A stretch of 64,000 nt of DNA, taken from positions 3,438,001-3,502,000 of the forward strand of contig NZ_QFYQ01000001.1 of NCBI RefSeq assembly GCF_003254475.1, read 5' to 3'. Each line of letters starts with the position of its first letter. Within the stretch, counting starts at the first letter, position 1. The notes beneath the pieces are model-generated. The model was given only the letters and a program-made list of their open reading frames with translations. It had not been told where the DNA came from and searched no databases. The DNA comes from Phenylobacterium soli. GTDB lineage: Bacteria > Pseudomonadota > Alphaproteobacteria > Caulobacterales > Caulobacteraceae. Shown piece by piece: positions 6,445 to 15,302 of this stretch. The position numbers were made by a program, and so were the translations under genes.

Positions 6445-8703
6445 ATGAACGTGCACACCTCCGCCTCGCCGATCGACCCTGAGGCCGGCGGCTTGCCGCC
6501 GAGCGGCATGACGGTCCTTCCCGCCATGCTTCCCGGCCAGCTGGATCTGCGGCGCCTGGTGACCACCTTGCGCCGGCGACTGCGTCTGTTCGGGGCGGTG
6601 GCGGCGGCGGTGCTGCTGGCGACGATCCTCATCACCCTGCAGGCGACGCCGAAGTACACGGCCACCGCCAACGTCATGTTGGACCCCCGCAAGGAGAAGG
6701 TGACCAACGTCCAGGACGTGCTGTCCGGCCTTCCCGCCGACTCCAGCACGGTCGACACCGAGGTCGAGGTGCTCAAGTCGCGCCACCTCGCCGAGCGCGT
6801 GGTCACGGCCTTGAAGCTGGACCAGGATCCCGAGTTCAATCCGGACGTTCGCGCGCCCAGCGGGTTGGGCGCGGTCACCGCCGGGATCAAGTCGCTCTTT
6901 GGCGCGACGGCGCCCGATCAGGTGCGGCTGAGCGCGCTCGAGCAGCAGAAGCACCAGGAGCGGGTCGTCGACAACGTCCTCCGGGGGCTGTCGATCAAGC
7001 GCGCGGGCCTGACCTACGTGATCAACGTCAGCTACGAGTCGACCGAGGCCGCCAAGGCCGCGACGATCGCCAACAAGTTCGCCGAGCTCTATCTGCTCGA
7101 GCAGCTGGAAGCCAAGTTCGAGGCCACCCAGCAGGCGACCACTTGGTTGAACGATCGGCTCGCCGGGCTGCGCAACCAGGTGCTGGCCGACGAGGCCGCC
7201 GTCCAGCAGTACAAGATCGCCAACAACCTGCTCAGCGCCTCCGGCACAAGCCTGACCGAGGCGGAAATCTCGAACTACAACCAGACCCTGGCCCAGGCCC
7301 GGGCCCAGGTCGCCGAGGACGAGGCGCGCCTCAACACGGCCAAGCAGCAGCTGGCCCGCGGCTCCACCGGCGAGGACGTCGGCGAGGCGCTCGACTCGCC
7401 CGTGATCCAGCAGCTCCGCGCCCAGCGGTCGCAGGTGAGCGCCCAGGTGGCGGACCTGGCCGGCCGCTACGGCGAGCGCCACCCCGAGATGATGAAGGCC
7501 AAGCGCCAGCTCTCGGACATCGACGCGCAGATCAAGGCGGAGATCCAGCGCATCGTCTCGAACCTGCAGGCGAAGGTGCAGGTCTCCCGCGAACGCGCCG
7601 GCGCGATCGGCGGCAGCCTCGGCGGCGCCAAGGGCACGCTGGCCGCCAACAGCCGGGCGATGGTCGGCCTCAACGAGCTCGAGCGGAAGGCGGAAGCCTC
7701 CCGGACCCTCTACGAGAGCTACCTGAACCGCTACAAGGAAACGAGCAGCCAGCAGGGCATCGAGCAGTCCGACGCGCGCGTGGTGTCAAAGGCCAAGATC
7801 CCGACGGGCCAGAGCTCGCCGAAGGTCCCCCTCAACCTTGCCCTCGGCCTGCTCCTGGCCCTCGGGTCCGGCGCCGGCGCCATCATCGTGGCCGAGATGC
7901 TCGATGCGGGCCTCGCCACGGCGGAGGATGTGGAGCGCCGGCTGGAGACCTCCTACCTGGGCGCGATCCCCCTGCTCTCTTCAGTGGCGGAGGACAGCCA
8001 GCTGTCGCCGATCGACCAGGTGGTGGCCAAGCCGCTGTCGAGCTTCTCCGAAGCCTTCCGCAACCTCCGCGCCTCGATCCTCTACTCACGTCTGGGCGAG
8101 CCGGTGCGCATCGTCGCCGTCACCTCTTCGCTTCCCGGCGAGGGCAAGACGACGACCTCGCTCTGCCTCGGCCGCACTGCCGCGCTCCAGGGCGCCAAGG
8201 TGATCATCGTCGACTGCGACCTGCGCCGACGCACCGTGAACCGTCTGCTGGGCGCCGAGCCCAAGCTCGGGCTCCTGGAGATCCTCAGCGGCGCGGCGAC
8301 CCTGCAGCAGGCGATCGCCGTCGACGAGGGCAGCGGCGCGCACATCCTGCCGCTCGCCAAGAGCGCCTTCACGCCGAAGGACGTGTTCGGCACCTCCGCG
8401 ATGGACCGGCTCCTGGAGGACCTGCGCAGCCGCTATGACCTGGTGATCCTCGACACCGCGCCGGTGCTGCCGGTGGCCGACACCCGTGTGCTCGCACCCA
8501 AGGCCGACACCGTGGTGTTCCTGGCCCGCTGGCGGAAGACCCCGCAACACGCCATCGAAGCCGCCTTCCGCCTGCTCGCCGGCACCGGCTCGCACCTCGG
8601 CGGCGTCGCCCTCACCCAGGTCGATATGAAGCAGCAGACCAAGTACGGGTACGGCGATCCGGGCTACTACTACGCCGAGTACAAGAAGTACTATGTCAGC
8701 TAG
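6445..8703 (+). CDS. polysaccharide co-polymerase / tyrosine autokinase (Wzc/ExoP-like)
   Basis: A 752-residue inner-membrane protein that controls chain length and couples polymerisation to export. The Wzz domain begins near residue 33 (DLRRLVTTLRRRLRLF), with TM1 about 50-70, a long coiled-coil periplasmic region to about 440, and TM2 about 463-483. The cytoplasmic BY-kinase domain has Walker A GEGKTTTS (about 566-573), Walker A' VIIVDCDLRRRTV (about 588-600) and Walker B VILDTAP (about 666-672). A tyrosine cluster at the C-terminus (GYGDPGYYYAEYKKYYVS) is the expected autophosphorylation site. It is a fused single protein rather than separate membrane and kinase subunits, as usual in proteobacteria. 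Confidence 0.93.
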   Translation: MNVHTSASPIDPEAGGLPPSGMTVLPAMLPGQLDLRRLVTTLRRRLRLFGAVAAAVLLATILITLQATPKYTATANVMLDPRKEKVTNVQDVLSGLPADSSTVDTEVEVLKSRHLAERVVTALKLDQDPEFNPDVRAPSGLGAVTAGIKSLFGATAPDQVRLSALEQQKHQERVVDNVLRGLSIKRAGLTYVINVSYESTEAAKAATIANKFAELYLLEQLEAKFEATQQATTWLNDRLAGLRNQVLADEAAVQQYKIANNLLSASGTSLTEAEISNYNQTLAQARAQVAEDEARLNTAKQQLARGSTGEDVGEALDSPVIQQLRAQRSQVSAQVADLAGRYGERHPEMMKAKRQLSDIDAQIKAEIQRIVSNLQAKVQVSRERAGAIGGSLGGAKGTLAANSRAMVGLNELERKAEASRTLYESYLNRYKETSSQQGIEQSDARVVSKAKIPTGQSSPKVPLNLALGLLLALGSGAGAIIVAEMLDAGLATAEDVERRLETSYLGAIPLLSSVAEDSQLSPIDQVVAKPLSSFSEAFRNLRASILYSRLGEPVRIVAVTSSLPGEGKTTTSLCLGRTAALQGAKVIIVDCDLRRRTVNRLLGAEPKLGLLEILSGAATLQQAIAVDEGSGAHILPLAKSAFTPKDVFGTSAMDRLLEDLRSRYDLVILDTAPVLPVADTRVLAPKADTVVFLARWRKTPQHAIEAAFRLLAGTGSHLGGVALTQVDMKQQTKYGYGDPGYYYAEYKKYYVS

Positions 8704-8765
8704 GTCGAGGGATGCCGGCCGTCGGGTCCTGAAGCTCAGATCCGCTCAGCGTCCCGGTTGACGCC

Positions 8766-9968
8766 ATGGCCTTGCGCGTCCTGCAAGCCAACAAGTTCTT
8801 CTTTCTGAACGGCGGCTCCGAGGCCGTCATGTTCAAGGAGCGCGACTTCCTTCGCGGCCATGGCGAGGTCATCGACTTCTCCATGAAGCACGAGCGGAAC
8901 CTGCCTTCCGACCATTCGGGGCGTTTCGTCGAGACCCGCGACTACGGGGCAGGCTCGCCGCTCGCGAGGCTGGCGAGCGGGCTGTCGATGGTCCACTCGC
9001 CGGAGGCCGTCTCGAAGTTCGGCGCGCTGCTCGACGAGACGCGCCCGGACCTCGTGCACTGTCACAACATCTACCACCAGCTCACGCCTGGCATCATCGG
9101 CGCAGCCAAGCGGCGCGGTGTTCCGGTCGTGCTGACGCTGCACGACTTCAAGCCCGTGTGCCCCGTCTACACCCGCCTGCGCGATGGCAAGCCGTGCTCC
9201 GAATGCGCCGACGGCGCCTTCAGCAGGGTGTTGAAGAACCGATGCGCGGACGGTTCGGCCTTCAAGAGCGGACTGCTCTTCGCCGAAGCGGTCGTGCAGC
9301 GCTGGATGGGCAGCTACGAGCAGGTCGACCGGTACGTCGCGCCGAGCGCCTTCATGCGCGACGCCATCGCCGCCCGCGCGCCGCTCGACCGCATCGCGGT
9401 CCTGCCGAACGGCGTGGACGTCAGCGCCCCGCCGAGCACCGGCGACGCCGGCTACATTCTCTATTTCGGTCGGCTCTCGGCGGAGAAGGGCGTTGGAACG
9501 CTGCTGCGCGCGGCCGAGCGGTCCGCCTTTCGCTGGCCCGTGCGCGTCGTGGGCACGGGGCCGCTGGAAGCGGAACTCCGCGCGGCGTTCCCCCAAGCGC
9601 GCTTCGACGGGCACCTTTCGGGAGAAGCGCTCCGCGAGGCGCTGCGCCAGGCCGCCGTCGTCGTGATCCCTTCCGAGTGGTACGAGAATTGCCCGATGTC
9701 GGTGCTCGAGGCGATGGCCGCCGGCAAGCCGGTCATCGCGAGCAGGATCGGGGGGATCCCGGAGTTGGTGGCTCATGACGAGACGGGCCTGCTGGTCCCG
9801 GCCGGCGACGCCGACGCGCTCGCCCAGGCGATGGCCTCACTGATGGAGGACGCCGAGCGTCGCCAGCGACTGGGCCGGGCGGCCTACGAGCGTGCGCGAC
9901 AGCGCTTCTCGGACGAGCGGCACAACCAAGGCCTGCTCGAGATCTACAATTCAGTCCTACAGTCTTGA
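8766..9968 (+). CDS. glycosyltransferase family 4
   Basis: A 400-residue GT-B fold transferase. The N-terminal acceptor domain contains LVHCHNIYHQLTPG and a cysteine-containing segment (CPVYTRLRDGKPCSEC) seen in a subgroup of GT4 enzymes. The C-terminal donor domain has YFGRLSAEKGVGTLL and the E-x7-E-like motif around SVLEAMAAGKPVIAS. It is expected to add a sugar from a nucleotide donor to the lipid-linked repeat at the cytoplasmic face. The ATG at 8766 lies 63 bases after the kinase stop, in the same direction. Confidence 0.87.
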   Translation: MALRVLQANKFFFLNGGSEAVMFKERDFLRGHGEVIDFSMKHERNLPSDHSGRFVETRDYGAGSPLARLASGLSMVHSPEAVSKFGALLDETRPDLVHCHNIYHQLTPGIIGAAKRRGVPVVLTLHDFKPVCPVYTRLRDGKPCSECADGAFSRVLKNRCADGSAFKSGLLFAEAVVQRWMGSYEQVDRYVAPSAFMRDAIAARAPLDRIAVLPNGVDVSAPPSTGDAGYILYFGRLSAEKGVGTLLRAAERSAFRWPVRVVGTGPLEAELRAAFPQARFDGHLSGEALREALRQAAVVVIPSEWYENCPMSVLEAMAAGKPVIASRIGGIPELVAHDETGLLVPAGDADALAQAMASLMEDAERRQRLGRAAYERARQRFSDERHNQGLLEIYNSVLQS

Positions 9969-9989
9969 ACTCGGGGTTCGGAACACACC

Positions 9990-11123
9990 ATGGACCTCAC
10001 GGTCATCCTCACCTTCCGATGCAATTCCAAGTGCCAGATGTGCTACATCTGGCAGAACCCGACCGATCCGCGTCAGGAAGTCAGCCTTGAGACCCTGGCC
10101 AAGCTGCCGGGCGGCTTCGACAACCTGAACGTCTCCGGCGGCGAGCCGACCCTCCGCAAGGACCTGGCCCAGGTGGTGGACATCCTCTACCCCAAGGCTC
10201 GGATCATGGAGATCAGCTCGAACGGGCTCAATCCCCACCGGCTGCTGCCGATCATCAAGAAGTATCCCGACATCAAGGTGCGCTTCAGCCTCGAAGGCGA
10301 CGAGATCACCAACAACACCATTCGCGGCGAGAAGAACGGCTACGCGCGGAAGGTGGCGGGCCTGAAGATGCTGCAGGAGGCCGGAGGCCGCGACCTCGGC
10401 TTCGCCTTCGTTATCCAGGACGAGAACGTCGACCAGCTGGTCGCCGTCTATGAGAAGGCCCGCGCCATGGGCGTGGAGCTCGCCACCTCGACGCTGCACA
10501 ACGCCTGGCAGTTCTACAAGAACGACAACTACTTCTACGACCGCCTGAGGGTGGCGAGGAAGGTCGAGGGCCTGGTCACCGCCCAGCTGAAGAGCGGCAA
10601 GCCCAAGAACTGGTTCCGGGCCTATCTGAATCTCGGCCTGATCGAGAAGATCCTTGGACACGACCGCCTGATCCGCTGCACGGCGGGCAAGGACTTCGCC
10701 TTCATCGACCCGTGGTCCGACGTCTGGGCCTGCAACGTGCGTTCCGACCTCCCCATGGGCAACCTCGCCCGGCAGAGCTGGGACGAGATCGTCGCCAGCG
10801 ACACCACCCGGGCGACCCTGGGGAAGGTCCACGACTGCGACCAGAACTGCTGGATGGTGACCACGGCGCGGACGGCGATGCGCTCGAACGTCATCCCCCA
10901 GGCCCCGAAGCTCGGGCCGCTGGCCTGGGTGCTCTACAACAAGGCGAAGGTCAGCCTGGGCGGGAAGGTCGATTTCGACCGCTACATCGACTACGGCGAC
11001 ATCCGCCAGTCGCCGCAGGTGGCGCGGAGTTCGTTCCTCGGCGCGCGGATGAAGGCGAACTGGGCGCCGGACCGATCGACGACCGACCAGCGGTACCCGC
11101 TGAGGTCCTTCTTCAATCGCTAG
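9990..11123 (+). CDS. radical SAM protein with SPASM-like C-terminal cysteines
   Basis: A 377-residue radical SAM protein. The [4Fe-4S]-binding CxxxCxxC is near the N-terminus (Cys11, Cys15, Cys18 in FRCNSKCQMCYIW), followed by the GGE motif in NVSGGEPTLRKDL. The C-terminal part has further cysteines (LIRCTAGKDF, VWACNVRSD, HDCDQNCWMV) spaced as in SPASM-type auxiliary cluster domains. It lies 22 bases after one glycosyltransferase and 4 bases before the next, so it belongs to the polysaccharide operon. The substrate is unknown: it could be a sugar nucleotide, a lipid-linked intermediate or a peptide. No small peptide substrate is obvious next to it. Confidence 0.85.
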   Translation: MDLTVILTFRCNSKCQMCYIWQNPTDPRQEVSLETLAKLPGGFDNLNVSGGEPTLRKDLAQVVDILYPKARIMEISSNGLNPHRLLPIIKKYPDIKVRFSLEGDEITNNTIRGEKNGYARKVAGLKMLQEAGGRDLGFAFVIQDENVDQLVAVYEKARAMGVELATSTLHNAWQFYKNDNYFYDRLRVARKVEGLVTAQLKSGKPKNWFRAYLNLGLIEKILGHDRLIRCTAGKDFAFIDPWSDVWACNVRSDLPMGNLARQSWDEIVASDTTRATLGKVHDCDQNCWMVTTARTAMRSNVIPQAPKLGPLAWVLYNKAKVSLGGKVDFDRYIDYGDIRQSPQVARSSFLGARMKANWAPDRSTTDQRYPLRSFFNR

Positions 11124-11127
11124 TCGC

Positions 11128-12258
11128 ATGGAGCGGCCCCTGCGCGTCACCATGCTGGGCCTGCGCGGCTTCCCTGACGTGCAGGGCGGCGTGGAGAAGC
11201 ATGCCGAGAACCTCGCCCGCGAACTCGTCCGGCTCGGCTGCGAGGTGGAGGTCCTGGCCCGCGCGCCCTATGTGCGGCACGTTCAGGGGCGCCACGTCGG
11301 CCAGGTGCGCCTCGTCAGGCTCTGGTCGCCGCGGATGCGGAGCCTCGAGGCGATCACCCACAGCATCCTGGGCGCCCTGGTCGCCGGCGTCCGGCGGCCC
11401 GACGTGCTGCACATCCACGCCATCGGACCGGCGCTCGCCGCGCCCCTCGCCCGCGCGCTGGGACTGCGAGTGGTGGTGACGCACCACGGACCGGACTACG
11501 CCCGCGAGAAGTGGGGCCGGTTCGCCGCGCGCCTGCTCGAGCTGGGCGAACGTTTCGGCATGACGCTCAGCCATGCCCAGATCGCCATCTCGCGCGGGAT
11601 CGCCGACCTGGTCCGCCACAAGTACGGCGCCGAAGCCGCCGTCATCCCCAATGGCGTCGACCGCCCCGCGGCGCCCCCCGGGCCGGATCTCGTCCGCGCC
11701 TTCGGCCTTTCGCCGGGGCGATACGTGATCTCGGTCGGCCGCATCGTCCCGGAGAAGCGCCACCTCGACCTCATCGAGGCCTTCGCCCAGGCGGGCCTAC
11801 GGGACTGGGATCTCGCCCTGGTCGGCGGGGCGGACCATCACGACAGCTATGCCGAGCGGGTCGAAGAGGTCGCCCGCGCGACGCCCGGCGTCCAGATGCT
11901 GGGCGTGCAGCGCGGCGAGGCCCTGCAGGCGCTCTACGCCCACGCCGGCGTCTTCGTCCTGCCCTCCTCGCACGAGGGGCTTCCGATCGCCCTGCTCGAA
12001 GCGGTCAGCCACGCCCTGCCCGTGCTCGCCAGCGACATACCCGCGAACCTGGAGGTGGAGCTGCCGGCAGACCATTACTTCCCGCTCGGCGATGTGGCGG
12101 CCCTGGCCGGCGGGCTGAAGCGCATCGCCAGCCGTCCGCCCTCCGCCGACGAGCGCGCGAAGCTGCAGGAGACGGTGCTGACGCGCTACGACTGGTCGAG
12201 GATCGCGAGCGAGACGATCGCGGTCTACCGGGCGGCGATCAGCCGCCGGCGGGCTTGA
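11128..12258 (+). CDS. glycosyltransferase family 4
   Basis: A 376-residue GT-B transferase. The N-terminus (VTMLGLRGFPDVQGGVEKHAE) contains the glycine-rich acceptor-domain loop. VIPNGVDRP marks the domain linker. The donor domain has SVGRIVPEKRHLDLIEAF and SSHEGLPIALLEAVSHALPVLAS, with the two glutamates expected in GT4 enzymes. It follows the radical SAM gene by 4 bases. Its 3' end overlaps the convergent sulfotransferase gene by 20 bases. Confidence 0.88.
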   Translation: MERPLRVTMLGLRGFPDVQGGVEKHAENLARELVRLGCEVEVLARAPYVRHVQGRHVGQVRLVRLWSPRMRSLEAITHSILGALVAGVRRPDVLHIHAIGPALAAPLARALGLRVVVTHHGPDYAREKWGRFAARLLELGERFGMTLSHAQIAISRGIADLVRHKYGAEAAVIPNGVDRPAAPPGPDLVRAFGLSPGRYVISVGRIVPEKRHLDLIEAFAQAGLRDWDLALVGGADHHDSYAERVEEVARATPGVQMLGVQRGEALQALYAHAGVFVLPSSHEGLPIALLEAVSHALPVLASDIPANLEVELPADHYFPLGDVAALAGGLKRIASRPPSADERAKLQETVLTRYDWSRIASETIAVYRAAISRRRA

Positions 12259-13231
12259 CCCCCACGGAGGCCAGTTTCGCCGAGGTTCCGAAGGCGACGG
12301 CCAGGCGGCGGCGAACGCGGTCGGCGGCCAGCGCCCAGGCGCGCGGCGGAAATCCCAGCACGAACTGCGCCGCGACCCACAGGTAGTCGCCGGGCCGGTA
12401 GCGGTGAGGGATCTGCTCGTAGCCGAACTGGCGCAGCTCACCGCCTGCGACCAGGTCGTAGGCGAGCACCTCGCGCGGCTTGAGACGCTCCTTCCATTTC
12501 GCTTGGTTCTGGGCGTCGATCTTGCTGAAGATCAGCCGCGAATGATGGGCCCCGATGTAGCGGTCGCTGCTCTTGTGATAGTCGAGCATCGCCGGCTCGT
12601 AGGGAATGCGCAGGAACGCGCACACGGCGCGGCCCACCGCCTCCGGATCCGCGATCAGGTCCTCGTAGCGCACGGTCACCACGCGATGCGGATCCAGCTT
12701 CGCGAAGGCCCGGCTCACGAGCGCCAGCTTCAGCTTCCAGTCGAGCGCCGTGACCGGCGCGCAATCGCGGCTCGGGTCGAGCTGGCGCCAGCTGTCGAAC
12801 ACGTCCCGGCCGTCGCGGACGATGTGGATGAAGGCGGCGTTCGGGAAGATCTCAGCGAGCAGGTCGATCTGCTGGATGAACAGGCTCTTGTCGCCCCAAT
12901 GCGCCTTGCGCTCGCTCGCGGCGAACGCCGCGTACAGCGCGGCGACCAGCTCCGCGAGCGACATCCGGTCTCGGTCGCGGATGCGCGCCACCACCTCCGA
13001 GTGGTCGAAGTTCCACAGCTCGAACTCCTCGGAAAGCTCGAGATAGCGCGCGATCTTCTGGAGGTGCGGCCGGCGGAAGTCGGTGGCGGCGTGCTCGGCG
13101 GTCAGCAGGGGCGTCAGGAAGCGCGCCTCTTCCGGCACGGCGATCTGCGAGTGCGCGTTCAGCAGGAGCCTCAGGAGCGTCGTTCCGGATCTCTGCGCGC
13201 CGACAATGAAGAACGGGAACTGCGGTCTCAT
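12239..13231 (-). CDS. sulfotransferase family protein
   Basis: A 330-residue PAPS-dependent sulfotransferase of the Sulfotransfer_3 type. The 5'-phosphosulfate loop is at the N-terminus (FIVGAQRSGTTLLRLLL, about residues 7-23) and the 3'-phosphate binding motif is in IHIVRDGRDVFDSWRQLDP (about 136-154). It is predicted to sulfate a carbohydrate, consistent with its place among glycosyltransferases. It is transcribed against them and divergently from the methyltransferase at 13356. No PAPS synthesis genes are seen in the window. Confidence 0.85.
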   Translation of the reverse strand: MRPQFPFFIVGAQRSGTTLLRLLLNAHSQIAVPEEARFLTPLLTAEHAATDFRRPHLQKIARYLELSEEFELWNFDHSEVVARIRDRDRMSLAELVAALYAAFAASERKAHWGDKSLFIQQIDLLAEIFPNAAFIHIVRDGRDVFDSWRQLDPSRDCAPVTALDWKLKLALVSRAFAKLDPHRVVTVRYEDLIADPEAVGRAVCAFLRIPYEPAMLDYHKSSDRYIGAHHSRLIFSKIDAQNQAKWKERLKPREVLAYDLVAGGELRQFGYEQIPHRYRPGDYLWVAAQFVLGFPPRAWALAADRVRRRLAVAFGTSAKLASVGVKPAGG

Positions 13232-13355
13232 CTAAGAATCGTTGCGGCCGACCATTGCGACGGTGCGCCACCAGAACACGCAGGGAGCCCAGATACAACG
13301 CGGCAATCATTTGGCGTCATTGTGCTACAAACCATAGATTGTTCGGGGGACGCCT
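13232..13355. promoter_or_regulatory. divergent promoter region, sulfotransferase / methyltransferase
   Basis: This 124-base spacer is A+T-richer than the flanking genes (for example CAAACCATAGATTGTTC before the methyltransferase) and separates two divergent starts, so it should hold both promoters. No specific operator stands out. Confidence 0.4.
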
Positions 13356-14165
13356 ATGTCGGAATTGCTGCAGGCAGAGAGCCACTTTCGCTTCGGCGAG
13401 AACTGGAAATCGTTTCTCGGCGTGCTCGACGACGAAAGGATCGCCGAGGCCGAAGCCGGCCTGCGGCGCCTCTTCCCCGGCGATGAACTCAAGAACGCCA
13501 GGTTCCTCGACATCGGATGCGGCTCGGGCCTCTCCTCGCTGGCCGCCCTGCGCCTGGGCGCGAAGGACGTCATCAGCAGGGACATCGATGCGGACAGCGT
13601 CGAGGCCACGCGGCGTCTCCGGGAGATGACCGGCCAGACCGGAGCGTGGAATGTCGACCTCAAGAGCGTCTTCGAGATGACGCCCGAGTCCGACGGCACG
13701 TTCGACGTCGTCTATTCGTGGGGCGTCCTGCACCATACGGGCGACATGTGGCGAGCCGTGGAGGCCGCTTCAAAGCTGGTGAAGCCGGGCGGGCTCTTCG
13801 CCATCGCGCTCTATCGGAAGACCAAGATGTGCGGGTTCTGGCGCATCGAGAAGCGGTTTTACTCACGCGCGCCGAAGTGGATTCAGGCGCTCATGCAGCG
13901 AGCCTATATTGCGGCCTTCTATGTCATTCAGCGCCGAGCGGGTAAGAATCCGGACGCCCTCGTGAAGGACTATAAGTCGAGCCGAGGCATGGACTTCCAC
14001 CACGATGTGCACGACTGGCTTGGCGGGTATCCCTACGAGAGCGCCCGGCCCGAAGAGGTAAAGCAGCACCTGCCCCAGTTTGAACTGGTGCGAGAGTTCG
14101 TCGAGCCCGGTGGGCGAGGTCTTCTTGGCTCCGGCTGTGACGAATTTGTACTCCGCCGAATTTGA
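13356..14165 (+). CDS. class I SAM-dependent methyltransferase
   Basis: A 269-residue Rossmann-fold methyltransferase. Motif I is FLDIGCGSGLSSLAALRLGA (about residues 50-69), with the ribose-binding acidic residue in ISRDIDADSV. Motif IV region is FDVVYSWGVLHHTGDMW (about 117-133), followed by KPGGLFAIALY. GGGGG before the ATG is a good ribosome site. Within this locus it probably methylates a sugar or a lipid-linked intermediate, but the acceptor cannot be read from the sequence. Confidence 0.83.
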   Translation: MSELLQAESHFRFGENWKSFLGVLDDERIAEAEAGLRRLFPGDELKNARFLDIGCGSGLSSLAALRLGAKDVISRDIDADSVEATRRLREMTGQTGAWNVDLKSVFEMTPESDGTFDVVYSWGVLHHTGDMWRAVEAASKLVKPGGLFAIALYRKTKMCGFWRIEKRFYSRAPKWIQALMQRAYIAAFYVIQRRAGKNPDALVKDYKSSRGMDFHHDVHDWLGGYPYESARPEEVKQHLPQFELVREFVEPGGRGLLGSGCDEFVLRRI

Positions 14166-14280
14166 CGGATGGTCCGTCATCCTCGGACGCGTGGTTATCG
14201 CGCAATCTCGGACGCGCCAGCTGGTGTCGAGCGAGAGAGCTACCTAGGTTCCTGTGGGGAATAATGGGGCGGGTACGACG

Positions 14281-15249
14281 ATGGCTGGCTTCTTAAGAGC
14301 ACAGCGAAGCGCGTTACGCCGACGCGTTCGCCGCACCATGCTGGGCAACTGCGTCCTTCTAGTGCTCGACAATCAAAAGGCGAAGTATCGCCTCGCTAGA
14401 GGCGACATCCAGACCGATAGCGGAATGGCCCATGCGGGGCGCGACGTCGCGGCGTCGCTCGCCTACATCGACATGGTTCATCGCGAGTATCTGACAGAAG
14501 CGGCCATCGATCGTTTTCACGGCCGAGTTGCCGAGATTGGCCCCGGGGACAACTGCGGCGTGGGCCTGCTAATGCTTGCGGACGGGGCGAAGCATGTCGA
14601 CCTCGTCGACCGCTTCTATTCTGATAGAGACCCTGCCCAGCACGCTGCAATTTACCGGGCACTGATCGCTCGGGAACGCGGCCTGAACCATCTCGCAGGA
14701 TGTGATCGAGAAGGTGCTTTTCGGGGCATTGCCCGTCACTACGGCGAAGCTGCCTCGGCCGAGCATTTCTTTATCGAAAACCGCGGCTACGATTTCATCG
14801 TCTCGCGTGCTGTCTTGGAGCACGTCTCGGACCCAATATTGTCGCTTCAACGCATGCGCGCAGCCCTAAATCCCGGTGGCGTAATGATCCATGTTGTCGA
14901 TCTAAGGGATCACGGGATGTTCACCGCGTGCGGCTTCGACGAGTTGAAGTTCCTCGAAGTGCCAAGCGCGATTTATCCACAGATGACCGCCGCGATGGGA
15001 CGCCCAAATCGCGTCCCGCTTAGCGCCTTTCGCGCCGCCTGCCCTGACGCGACCATCAAGGTCACCCATCTCGTCGGTTCGACCCAGCTGGATCGCCCTA
15101 TGGCTTGGGAAGAGCTTCCTCAAGAGCTGAGGAATGATGCCGTCGAGAGGGTAAAGGCTCGCAAGAAGCGGTTTACTTCCAAGCTACGTTCTGAGCGGGA
15201 CGAAGATCTTGCGGTTACAGGCTTCGTCTTGATTGATCGCGCGATGTAG
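14281..15249 (+). CDS. SAM-dependent methyltransferase, low-G+C, possibly acquired
   Basis: A 322-residue class I methyltransferase. Motif I is VAEIGPGDNCGVGLLML, followed by HVDLVDRFYS. The post-motif segment FIVSRAVLEHVSDPILSLQR and LNPGGVMIHVVDL are also present. I start it at the ATG at 14281, preceded by GGGGCGGG; a GTG at 14254 is in frame. Codon use is visibly more relaxed than in the neighbours (TCTGATAGAGAC, AATTTACC, CCAATATTG), so the gene is probably a later insertion in the cluster. Tailoring of the polysaccharide is the likely role, but the acceptor is unknown. Confidence 0.75.
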   Translation: MAGFLRAQRSALRRRVRRTMLGNCVLLVLDNQKAKYRLARGDIQTDSGMAHAGRDVAASLAYIDMVHREYLTEAAIDRFHGRVAEIGPGDNCGVGLLMLADGAKHVDLVDRFYSDRDPAQHAAIYRALIARERGLNHLAGCDREGAFRGIARHYGEAASAEHFFIENRGYDFIVSRAVLEHVSDPILSLQRMRAALNPGGVMIHVVDLRDHGMFTACGFDELKFLEVPSAIYPQMTAAMGRPNRVPLSAFRAACPDATIKVTHLVGSTQLDRPMAWEELPQELRNDAVERVKARKKRFTSKLRSERDEDLAVTGFVLIDRAM

Positions 15250-15302
15250 CGCGGGCTGCGCATTCGAAGCGGGCTACTTTCCCGCAATACCGAGCCGACT
15301 GT

